This document shows positions 43,757-50,393 of a DNA stretch of 50,393 bases, piece by piece. The notes beneath the pieces are model-generated. The model was given only the letters and a program-made list of their open reading frames with translations, made no database searches and had not been told where the DNA came from. Numbering within the stretch: the first letter of the stretch is position 1; every line of letters begins with the position of its first letter. The translations under genes were made by a program, and so were the position numbers. Source of the DNA: Acidimicrobiales bacterium (GTDB lineage Bacteria; Actinomycetota; Acidimicrobiia; Acidimicrobiales; JAUJNH01); NCBI GenBank assembly GCA_030448245.1, contig JAUJNH010000005.1:114335-164727 (forward strand), written 5' to 3'.

Positions 43757-44998
43757 TCAGGCGTCCAGGGCCGCCAGCCGGCGGCGCAGGAGGTCGAAGA
43801 CGGAGATGGCGGCGAGCTGGCGGACGCGGACCCGGTCGCCGGGGAGGCGGAGGTGCACGGCCTCGGAGCCGCCGGGCAGGGCGACGCCGAGCCAGGTCGT
43901 GCCCACCGGCTGGTCCTCCTGGCGTCCTGGCCCCGCCACCCCGGTCACCGACAGGCCGACATCGGTGTCGAGGAGCTTGCGCCCCCTCCGCCATCTGGAC
44001 GGCGCACTCCTCGCTGATCACCGGGCCCTCACGCACGCCGAGCACGTCGAACTTCACCTGGCTGGCGTAGGTCACGACACCGCCCTTGAACCACGTTGAC
44101 GCCTCGGGCGCGTCGACGATGCGGGACGACACCAGGCCGCCCGTCATCGACTCGGCCACCGCCAGCGTCCAGTGGTGCTGCCCCAGCAGCTCGCCCACGA
44201 CGTGCTCCATCGTCTCGTCGTCGACGCCGAAGACGACCTCGCCGAGGATCGACCGCAGCACCTGCTCCTCGGCGTCGAGGGCGGCGACCGCCTCCTCCTC
44301 GGTCGGCGTCTTCACGGTCGCCCGCACCTTGATGCCCTCGATCCCCGAGGCCAAAAAGGCGATGGTGGGCCCGCCGGGCGCGGCGTCGAGCTGCTCGATC
44401 CGGGGGCCAGCCGCTCGGCCAGCGCCGACTCGGCCAGCCCCCAGGTGCGGAGGGTGCGGCTGCGGATGGTGGCCGGCTGGCCCGACCGGGCCTGCAGGTC
44501 GGGGAGCACGGCCCGCTCGACCATCTCCTTCAGCTCATGGGGCACGCCCGGGACGGCGTAGAGCACCTTCTGGCCGATCGGGCACAGCAGGCCGGGAGCC
44601 GTGCCGAGGGTCTGGTGGAGGAACGACGCACCGGCCGGCCGGTCGGCCTGGCGGGCGTTCGACGGCGAAAAGGCGCGGCCCCGCCCGGTGAAGATCGCCT
44701 CGATCACGGCCACCATGTCGGGGTCGCGCTCGAGGGGCACGTTCATCACCTGGGCGACGGCCTCGCGGGTGATGTCGTCCTGGGTGGGGCCGAGGCCCCC
44801 GCAGCAGATGACGGCTTCGCTGCGGGCGAGGGCCGTGCGCAGGGCCAGCACGATGCGCTCGAGGTTGTCGCCCACCTTGACCTGGAAGTGGCTGTCGATC
44901 CCGGCCTCGGCCAGCCTCTCGCCGATCCACGCCGAGTTCGAGTCGACGACCTGGCCCAGCAGCAGCTCGGTGCCGACGGCGACGACCTCGCAGCGCAT
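43757..44998 (-). pseudogene. cinA: CinA competence/damage-inducible protein, frame broken at two places
   Basis: The MoaB-like N-terminal domain (RCEVVAVGTELLLGQVVDSNSAWIGERLAEAG, CCGGLGPTQDD, YAVPGVPHELKEMV) and the C-terminal amidase domain (AVAESMTGGLVSSRI...; later TGVAGPGRQEDQPVG) are recognisable in three frames. A base is missing in the G-run at 44402-44406 and an indel lies at 43981-43987. Repair gives about 414 residues, normal for CinA (nicotinamide-nucleotide amidohydrolase/ADP-ribose pyrophosphatase). It lies 44 bp after pgsA in the usual rimO-pgsA-cinA-recA order. Confidence 0.82.
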
Positions 44999-45042
44999 GG
45001 CGGCGGACCCTACCCAGCCCGTCCCGCTCCGAGACCGCTGGT

Positions 45043-45651
45043 TCAGGTAGAAGCCGCGGCGGGCAGCGCCATCGCCAGCCGCCGGCCCTCGACCGCGTAC
45101 TGCACCCCCGTCGAGAGGGTGAGGGCCACCGCCAGCCACACCACCGACCCGGTCACGACCGGCCGGTCGGCGGTGAGCGGGAGGAGCACCAGGCCGATCG
45201 CGACGCACTGCACCCACGTCTTCACCTTGGCCATGCGGTTCGCCGGCACCGACACGCCCCGGCGGCCGATCCAGCTGCGGTACCAGCTCATGCCGACCTC
45301 GCGGGCCGCGATGAGCAGCGCCGGCAGCCACCACACCCGGTCGGTGGCTACCAGGACGGCGAAGGCCCCGAGGACGAGGACCTTGTCGGCGAGGGGGTCC
45401 AAAAAGGCGCCCGAACGGGTGGCGCCGTGCCGGCGGGCCAGCTTCCCGTCGACGAGGTCGGTGGCGCACAGGACGAACCAGACGGCCCAGGTGGCCCACT
45501 CGACGGGATGGCGGGTGAGCTGCCACAGGAACGGCGGGGTGGCGGCGATGCGGGCCAGGGTCAGGAGGTTGGCGGGAGTGAGGAGCGCCCCCGGGCCGAA
45601 CGCGGAGGCGACGCGGGTGCCGGCGGCCTGCGAGCCCGAGACGCTGGTCAC
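45043..45651 (-). CDS. pgsA: CDP-diacylglycerol-glycerol-3-phosphate 3-phosphatidyltransferase
   Basis: 202 residues. The CDP-alcohol phosphatidyltransferase motif D-G-x2-A-R-x8-G-x3-D-x3-D is present as DGKLARRHGATRSGAFLDPLAD. Six or so membrane segments follow the family pattern (AREVGMSWYRSW, VQCVAIGLVLLPL). It makes phosphatidylglycerol phosphate from CDP-DAG. The GTG start overlaps the rimO stop by 4 bp (GTGA). Confidence 0.93.
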   Translation of the reverse strand: MTSVSGSQAAGTRVASAFGPGALLTPANLLTLARIAATPPFLWQLTRHPVEWATWAVWFVLCATDLVDGKLARRHGATRSGAFLDPLADKVLVLGAFAVLVATDRVWWLPALLIAAREVGMSWYRSWIGRRGVSVPANRMAKVKTWVQCVAIGLVLLPLTADRPVVTGSVVWLAVALTLSTGVQYAVEGRRLAMALPAAAST

Positions 45652-46973
45652 GCCGCCACCACCGCGAACAGGTCGGGGCCCTCCACCCCCACCACCTCGA
45701 CCTTGGCGAACGCGCCGACCGCCAGCTCCTCGGGCACGTGGATGACGCCGTCGATCTCAGGAGCCTCGCGGGCGCTGCGGGCGACGCCGGGGGCGTCGAC
45801 CAGCACCTCGACCACCTCGCCGACCCGCTGGTGGCGCAGGACCGCCGTCTGCCCGTCGACCAGGGCGCGGGCCTCGGCCAGCCGCTCGGCGGCCAGCTCG
45901 TCCGGGACGGTGCCGTCGAGGCCTGCGGCCGAGGTGCCCTCCTCCCGTGAGTAGGCGAAGAGGCCGACCCAGTCGAGGCGGGCCTCGGCCAGGAACGACA
46001 GCAGCAGGTCGTGGTCGGCCTCGGTCTCGCGGGGGTAGCCGACGATGAAGCTGGACCGCAGGGCCGCACCCGGGTAGCGGTGCCGGATGTCGCCGATGCG
46101 GTCGAGGAAGCGCTCGCCGTCGCCCCAGCGCCGCATGCTGCGCAGCAGCGGCTTCGACACGTGCTGCAGGGACAGGTCGAAGTAGGGCACACCCGTCCGG
46201 GAGCCGATCACGTCGATCAGACCATCGGAGAGGTCAGAGGGATACAGGTACAGCAGGCGGGTCCACGGCACCCGGCTGGCCACCTGCTCGACGAGCGGGA
46301 CGATGCGCTCCTCGGCCGGGAGGGGGCCCGAGCGGTCCCGCCCGTAGGCGGCCAGGTCCTGGGCCACCAGCACCACCTCCTGCACCCCGGCGGCGGCCAG
46401 CGCCTCGACCTCGGCGGCGATGGCGCGGACGGTGCGGCTGCGCTGGGCGCCCCGGAAGCTGGGGATGGCGCAGAAGCCGCACGAGCGGTCGCACCCCTCG
46501 GCGATCTTGACGTAGGCCCACGGGGCGGTGGGCGCCGGCCGGGGCAGGTTCAGCAGGTCGAGCCGGGGGGCAGCCGGGCCCCCTCTGGTGGGCGAGAGCG
46601 TGATCGGCACCCCGAAGCCGGCGACCTGGTCGACCTCGGGGAGGGCGGCGGCGAGCTCGTCGCCGTAGCGCTCGGCCATGCAGCCGGTGACCACCAGCCG
46701 GGCGCCGGGCCGGCGGGCGTCGGACAGCTCGAGAACCGTCTCGACCGACTCCTCGCGGGCCGACTCGATGAACGCGCAGGTGTTCACGACGACGAGGTCG
46801 GCGTCTGCCGGCGTGGCCGACCGGTGGTAGCCCCCGGCCACGAGGGTGCCCTCGAGCTTGTCCGAGTCGACCTGGTTCTTCGGGCAGCCGAGGGTGACCA
46901 CGGCGTAGGACCGGCCGCCTGGCTCGCCGGGCGCGACGGCGTCAGCCGTGACCGCGCCCTCCTCCCGGCCCAT
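45648..46973 (-). CDS. rimO: Ribosomal protein S12 methylthiotransferase
   Basis: 441 residues from ATG 46973 with GGAG upstream. MTTase cysteines are in TLGCPKNQVDSD, VNTCAFIESAREES and VTGCMAERYG; the radical SAM cluster is CDRSCGFCAIPSFRG. A TRAM domain ends the protein (VGEVVEVLVDAPG, later GAFAKVEVV). It methylthiolates Asp89 of S12. It is the first gene of rimO-pgsA-cinA-(wHTH)-recA. Confidence 0.95.
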   Translation of the reverse strand: MGREEGAVTADAVAPGEPGGRSYAVVTLGCPKNQVDSDKLEGTLVAGGYHRSATPADADLVVVNTCAFIESAREESVETVLELSDARRPGARLVVTGCMAERYGDELAAALPEVDQVAGFGVPITLSPTRGGPAAPRLDLLNLPRPAPTAPWAYVKIAEGCDRSCGFCAIPSFRGAQRSRTVRAIAAEVEALAAAGVQEVVLVAQDLAAYGRDRSGPLPAEERIVPLVEQVASRVPWTRLLYLYPSDLSDGLIDVIGSRTGVPYFDLSLQHVSKPLLRSMRRWGDGERFLDRIGDIRHRYPGAALRSSFIVGYPRETEADHDLLLSFLAEARLDWVGLFAYSREEGTSAAGLDGTVPDELAAERLAEARALVDGQTAVLRHQRVGEVVEVLVDAPGVARSAREAPEIDGVIHVPEELAVGAFAKVEVVGVEGPDLFAVVAA

Positions 46974-47132
46974 GCTCCAGCCCCCACGTGCTCCGACCCT
47001 CGTGGTCGGCAGCGTAGACCGGCCCTGCGTGGAGAGTCGTCCGCCGCGGTGCCGCGGGTGCGGCTGGCAGGGAGGCGTCGCCACCCGACCACGATTGGGG
47101 CCCCGATCATCGGGAGGTGCGCCCGGTTGCGG

Positions 47133-48263
47133 TCAGGCGAGGGTGAGGTCCTCGTAGAGGGCGGTGAAGACCTCGTGGACCCGGCGGCTGTGGGCCCGGT
47201 CGCCGCACATGCCGGTGCAGGCCAGGGCGGCGACCAGGCCGACCTCGGGATCGCACAGCAGGCCCGCCGACTGGCTGCCGCCGTGACCGAAGGTGCGGGA
47301 CGAGGCGGCAGCGCCGAACCCGTAGGGGACGAGGTCGCGGCCGTGGACCTTGGCGTCGACGATGACGCCCAGGCCCCAGTCGAGGACGGCGCCGAAGGTC
47401 CGGTCCAGCAGGCCGGCGCGGTGGCGGGCGGTCACGGCCTCGGCGGCCGCCGCCGACAGGAGCCCGCCGCCGCCCAGGTAGAGCACCTCCAGGAGGCGGG
47501 GCAGCTCCTCGACCGGGCCCCGGCCACTCGAGCCGGGCACGCACGTGGCCGCCAGCGCCGGGTCGTCGTCGACCGCTCGGGGCTCTGGCGAGGCCGGCGG
47601 CGTGGCCCAGTAGGCGGCCGAACGGGGAGCGAGGGCGGCGAAGGTGGCTGCGTCGGCGGCGAGGAGGCTGCCCGCCATCCCCAGGGGCGTCAGCACGTCG
47701 TCGGCCACGATCCGCTCCCAGGGCCTGTCGTCGCCCAGGGCCCGGCGCACCACCTCGGCCAGCACGAGGAAGCCGGCCCGGGTCGAGTAGCCGGCGTGGC
47801 GGCCGGGCCGCCACCCCTCCTCCTGGGGCTCGGCGCAGATGCGAGCCACCTCGTCGTCCCAGGCGGGGAGGGTCGGGTGGTCGTCGGCGCCGCGGAACCC
47901 GGCGGTGTGGGTGAGGAGGTGGCGGACGGTCACGTCACCCTTGCCGCCGGCGGCGAAGTCGGGCAGGTGGAGCTGGACCGGGTCGTCGAGGCTGAGCACG
48001 CCAGCCTCCCAGGCCATGGCGGCCCGCAGGGCCGTGGCCAGCTTGGTCATCGAGAGCCAGCGCACCACCGTCGACGGCGCCATCGGCACACCCGGGCGGG
48101 CCTCGCCCACGACCACCAGGCCGGCGGGCTCGGCGTCGAGGGTGGCCACCAGGCACGCGCCCGGGTGCAGCCCCTGGCCCCGCTGGCGCTCGAGGACCGC
48201 CTCGGCCCGGGGGAGGCTGCCGGCCGCTCCGGTCACGGGCCGCCGGCCTAGCACAGGGACCAC
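47133..48263 (-). CDS. Serine hydrolase of the beta-lactamase/EstB family (class C type)
   Basis: 376 residues, GTG start. SxxK is SMTK (WLSMTKLATALR), the Tyr motif is YSTRAGF (where class C beta-lactamases have YxN), and the third box is HGGSQSAG. No signal peptide; cytosolic esterase or peptidase is more likely than a beta-lactamase. It lies downstream of rimO's promoter region on the same strand and has no evident partner. Confidence 0.85.
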   Translation of the reverse strand: MVPVLGRRPVTGAAGSLPRAEAVLERQRGQGLHPGACLVATLDAEPAGLVVVGEARPGVPMAPSTVVRWLSMTKLATALRAAMAWEAGVLSLDDPVQLHLPDFAAGGKGDVTVRHLLTHTAGFRGADDHPTLPAWDDEVARICAEPQEEGWRPGRHAGYSTRAGFLVLAEVVRRALGDDRPWERIVADDVLTPLGMAGSLLAADAATFAALAPRSAAYWATPPASPEPRAVDDDPALAATCVPGSSGRGPVEELPRLLEVLYLGGGGLLSAAAAEAVTARHRAGLLDRTFGAVLDWGLGVIVDAKVHGRDLVPYGFGAAASSRTFGHGGSQSAGLLCDPEVGLVAALACTGMCGDRAHSRRVHEVFTALYEDLTLA

Positions 48264-48379
48264 GGCGGTCCGGTCGGGACCGGCCGGCTCGGCACCGGGT
48301 GCCCGGCGGAGGCGGCGGCGAGGGCGCCGCCGGGGCGACGCGGCCCAGGCGGCGGCACCCAGCCGCGCTCGGGCTCACC

Positions 48380-49240
48380 TCATGCGGGCTCCACCGTCAC
48401 GGGGACGCTCACGGTCTTCTGGTCTGCGTAGGGCGATCCGCAGTCACCCGTCTGCAGATGGACGCTGACCGTGTACTCGCCCGGGCTCGGGAACGTCGCC
48501 GAGTACTGCTTCGTCTCGCCTTGCGCGACCTGGGCCGGAGGCGTCCAGGGGCCGTAGCGGGGCGCCGGCGAGCAGGCGACGTACTCCATGCGGCCGTCGG
48601 TGGAGAAGTAGTCGTACGAGACGCCGGCATCGTCGGACCAGGTCACCGCGAACGTGACCGCCTGGCCGGCCTTTGGGTTGGCTGGGACGGAGGTGAAGCT
48701 GATCTCCAAGGCCTGGTTGGCCGGCGGAGCCGGATCCCACCGGAACTCCCCGCAGGCGGGGTTGTCCGAGTTGCGGCACACCCGCTGCGTCGTCGGCGTC
48801 GTCTGGGGCACGACGGGCCCATCCGTCTTCACGGTCGTCGTCGGAGCGACCGCTGGTCGCCCGGCCGCCGCCGTCGTGGTCGTCGAGGCGGGTGCCACGG
48901 TGGTACCGGGACTGCCGCTCGTCCCCGGAGCCGCCGCCAACGCCGTGGTGGGGACGGGCTCGAGGGGCGGGAGCGCCACCGGATCGGAGACGACACCGGG
49001 GTCCGACCCGCCGTCGGTGGCCACGTTCACCTCACGGCGAGGCCCGTCTTCACCCGCCTGCAGGGCCACGACCGGGGCGCCCACGAGCAGAAGCCCGGCC
49101 AGGGCCAGGCCGGCGGTGCGGCAGTGCCGGACGGTGCGGCGGCGGCCTCCCTCGGCCTTCACGGCGTGCAGGACCTGCGCCGGCGGCTCCGGCTCGGGGA
49201 TGCCGTCGTCGTGCTCGAGGAGATCAAGGAGCGAGGGCAA
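48380..49240 (-). CDS. Membrane-anchored protein with extracytoplasmic beta-sandwich (sigma-factor partner)
   Basis: 286 residues from TTG 49240, chosen because GGAGG lies six bases upstream. A short cytosolic start is followed by a transmembrane helix (CRTAGLALAGLLLVGAPVVAL) and a long Thr/Pro/Ala linker. The outer ~140 residues form a PKD/Ig-like domain (FRWDPAPPANQALEISFTSV..., AGQAVTFAVTWSDDAGVSYDY..., GEYTVSVHLQTGDCG) with a few Cys. Overlap with the sigma gene (17 bp) marks it as its membrane partner, possibly anti-sigma or sensor. No zinc anti-sigma motif is visible. Confidence 0.7.
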   Translation of the reverse strand: MPSLLDLLEHDDGIPEPEPPAQVLHAVKAEGGRRRTVRHCRTAGLALAGLLLVGAPVVALQAGEDGPRREVNVATDGGSDPGVVSDPVALPPLEPVPTTALAAAPGTSGSPGTTVAPASTTTTAAAGRPAVAPTTTVKTDGPVVPQTTPTTQRVCRNSDNPACGEFRWDPAPPANQALEISFTSVPANPKAGQAVTFAVTWSDDAGVSYDYFSTDGRMEYVACSPAPRYGPWTPPAQVAQGETKQYSATFPSPGEYTVSVHLQTGDCGSPYADQKTVSVPVTVEPA

Positions 49241-49782
49241 GGCTGGCCTCCGGGTCGTTTCCTTCGCGGGCGCGGAGCTTCTCGAGCCCGCGCTTGAGGT
49301 GGGTCTTGACGGTCCCCGGGCTGATCTTCATCGAGGCGGCGATGTCCTCCTCGACGCAGCCGCCGAGGTAGCGCAAGGCCACGGCGTCGCGCTGCTTCTC
49401 GGGCAGCTCGCGAAGCGCGGCGCACAGGGCCAGCCGGACGATGGTGGCCCCGTCGAAGCCGTCGACCACGCCGCCCACTCGGTCGTGGGTTGAGAGCTGG
49501 ACCGGGCCGCCCACGCGGGCCTGGTGCCGGACCCGGTCGAGCGAGAGGTTGATGGTGACCCGCAGCACCCAGGCCTCGGGGGCCGGGTGGCGGCGCACCG
49601 ACGGCCACCGGTCGTACGCCCCGGTCAGCGCCTCGGCGGCGAGGCCCTCCGGATCACCCTCGGGGGCCGACGACCCGCCTGGCGGCCAGGACCGCCTGGG
49701 GCCACGCGGCTCGGAAGAGCTCGTCGAAGTCCGTGTCGGTCGCGTCGCCACCGGAACCGCCGTTCGTCCGCCTCATCGCCAT
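49224..49782 (-). pseudogene. ECF/SigE-like RNA polymerase sigma factor, frame broken in a G-run
   Basis: From ATG 49782 (AGGAG, 7 nt upstream) the product reads TDTDFDELFRAAWPQAVLAARRVVG (sigma region 2 start), then a 1-nt indel in the G-run 49662-49666 shifts the frame; the rest is DPEGLAAEALTGAYDRWPSVRRHP (region 2) and LRELPEKQRDAVALRYLGG...SPGTVKTHLKRGLEKLR (region 4), as in the SigE family. Length after repair is about 185. The break is probably a base-calling error like those in recA and cinA. Confidence 0.75.
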
Positions 49783-49879
49783 GTACACGCTCCTGGCCGC
49801 CCGTGCGAGGACAACCGGGACCAGTCTGGCTCGATCCAGCCGAGCCCGCTGGAAACCCGGTTGGGGCCCGGGCGCGCCG

Positions 49880-49911
49880 GAGCGGGCGGGTCAGCTGTGA
49901 CCCGCCCGCTC
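49880..49911 (-). terminator. Strong hairpin after the heptapeptide-repeat gene
   Basis: A perfect 14-bp stem (GAGCGGGCGGGTCA and complement) with a GCTG loop, 19 nt after the stop at 49930. There is no T-run on the minus strand; it resembles the I-shaped terminators of high-GC actinobacteria. Confidence 0.75.
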
Positions 49912-49929
49912 CTCAGCGGTCCGTTGGCG

Positions 49930-50393
49930 TCAGCGGCCGGCGCGCTTGGCCCCGCCCTGCGAGCCAGGGTCGGCGGGCTTGCCGCCCTTGGCCCCGGCCG
50001 CCCCGGCGGGCGTGTCGCCGTCGGTGTCGTCGTCAGCGTCATCGGTGCCGTCAGTCGGCACCGGGGGCGTCGTCGTGCCATTGCGGAGGTCCGTGGCGCA
50101 GGAAGGCTCGGTGCCGTTGCGGGCGACGAAGGAGACGTACTTGCCGTGGTTGCCGCAGGCCTCGTCAAAGGCGTGGATCTTGGCCGCCTCGGAGACGCTG
50201 GTGGGCGCCGTCGGCAGCGGGGCGTCGTCGGTGGGGGCGGTGGGGCTGTCGTCGGTCGGGTCGGTCACGTCCTCGACCGGGTCGGTCACGTCCTCGACCG
50301 GGTCGGTCACGTCCTCCACCGGGTCGGTCACGTCCTCCACCGGGTCGGTCACGTCCTCGACCGGGTCGGTCACGTCCTCGACCGGGTCGGTGA
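49930..50393 (-). CDS. Acidic heptapeptide-repeat protein (5' end off window)
   Basis: The visible part starts beyond the right edge and runs 5'-3' leftward. It contains at least six VTDPVED units, then PTDDSPTAPTDDAPLP, a folded-looking stretch with two Cys (FDEACGNHGKYVSFVARNGTEPSCATDL, probably a disulphide) and a Gly/Ala/Lys-rich basic tail (AKGGKPADPGSQGG). Such charged repeats are typical of secreted or surface linker proteins. A signal peptide would lie off the window. No function can be assigned. Confidence 0.7.
   Translation of the reverse strand, partial: TDPVEDVTDPVEDVTDPVEDVTDPVEDVTDPVEDVTDPVEDVTDPTDDSPTAPTDDAPLPTAPTSVSEAAKIHAFDEACGNHGKYVSFVARNGTEPSCATDLRNGTTTPPVPTDGTDDADDDTDGDTPAGAAGAKGGKPADPGSQGGAKRAGR
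50266..50393 (-). repeat. 21-bp tandem repeat encoding VTDPVED
   Basis: CACGTCCTC recurs exactly every 21 bp at 50266, 50287, 50308, 50329, 50350 and 50371, with TCGACC/TCCACC as the only variation. The near-identity at DNA level suggests recent expansion, so copy number may vary between strains. Confidence 0.9.

Noticed and set aside
46011..48251. A 746-residue plus-strand frame opposite rimO and the hydrolase
   Set aside because: It is antisense to two clear genes with full motifs and has a Gly/Arg/Val/His composition without any recognisable domain.
50266..50393. CRISPR-like repeat at the window edge
   Set aside because: The 21-bp units are contiguous without spacers and keep an open reading frame.

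Overview
The window is about 50 kb of very GC-rich DNA with short gaps, many GTG starts and 4-bp ATGA/GTGA stop-start overlaps. LexA boxes have the form CGAAC-N4-GTTCG, a LysM gene diverges from lexA, and the DAP, miaB/miaA/hflX and rimO/pgsA/cinA/recA neighbourhoods are of actinobacterial type. I infer a chromosomal segment of an Actinomycetota member, perhaps Acidimicrobiia; the class is a guess. I see no rRNA, tRNA, CRISPR array, transposase or prophage, and no gene-free gap longer than 300 bp.

Region 1 (1-9 kb) is an envelope/stress block. It holds a coupled operon (11-mer-repeat PRC-barrel protein, Holin-X-like membrane protein, DUF3618 protein with a Lys/Ala/Pro tail), a stand-alone Clp-N protein, a MerR-like regulator, a ROK kinase operon ending in a lipoate-ligase-like gene, and a coupled SPFH/zinc-ribbon plus Tim44-like pair. 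Region 2 (9-20 kb) has the MoxR-DUF58-transglutaminase operon, then DUF3040, dinB with a Nudix gene, a polyprenol-phosphate mannosyltransferase, a PIG-L deacetylase, an inositol-phosphatase-like gene coupled to an rRNA methyltransferase, and a phosphofructokinase with pyrophosphate-type residues.

Region 3 (20.7-32.7 kb) is an SOS/DAP/tRNA-modification block. A LysM gene and lexA diverge from a control region with four LexA boxes. Next come a mycosin-like subtilase, dapD, a secreted subtilase, dapC, a fatty-acid hydroxylase, hflX, dapF, miaA and miaB.

Region 4 (32.7-42.2 kb) separates miaB from recA, which are usually close in actinobacteria. It carries a universal stress protein with a membrane partner, a vanadium-haloperoxidase-like enzyme, and a signalling/proteolysis cluster: sigma factor, small beta-rich protein, cytosolic subtilisin and a TPR-CHAT cysteine protease, followed by a membrane Ser/Thr kinase. 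This cluster is the best candidate for an undescribed system.

Region 5 (42.2-50.4 kb) has recA (with its own LexA box), a small winged-helix protein, cinA, pgsA, rimO, a serine hydrolase, a second sigma factor with a membrane partner, and an acidic heptapeptide-repeat protein. recA, cinA and this sigma gene are broken by single-base indels in C/G runs, which look more like base-calling errors than real decay.
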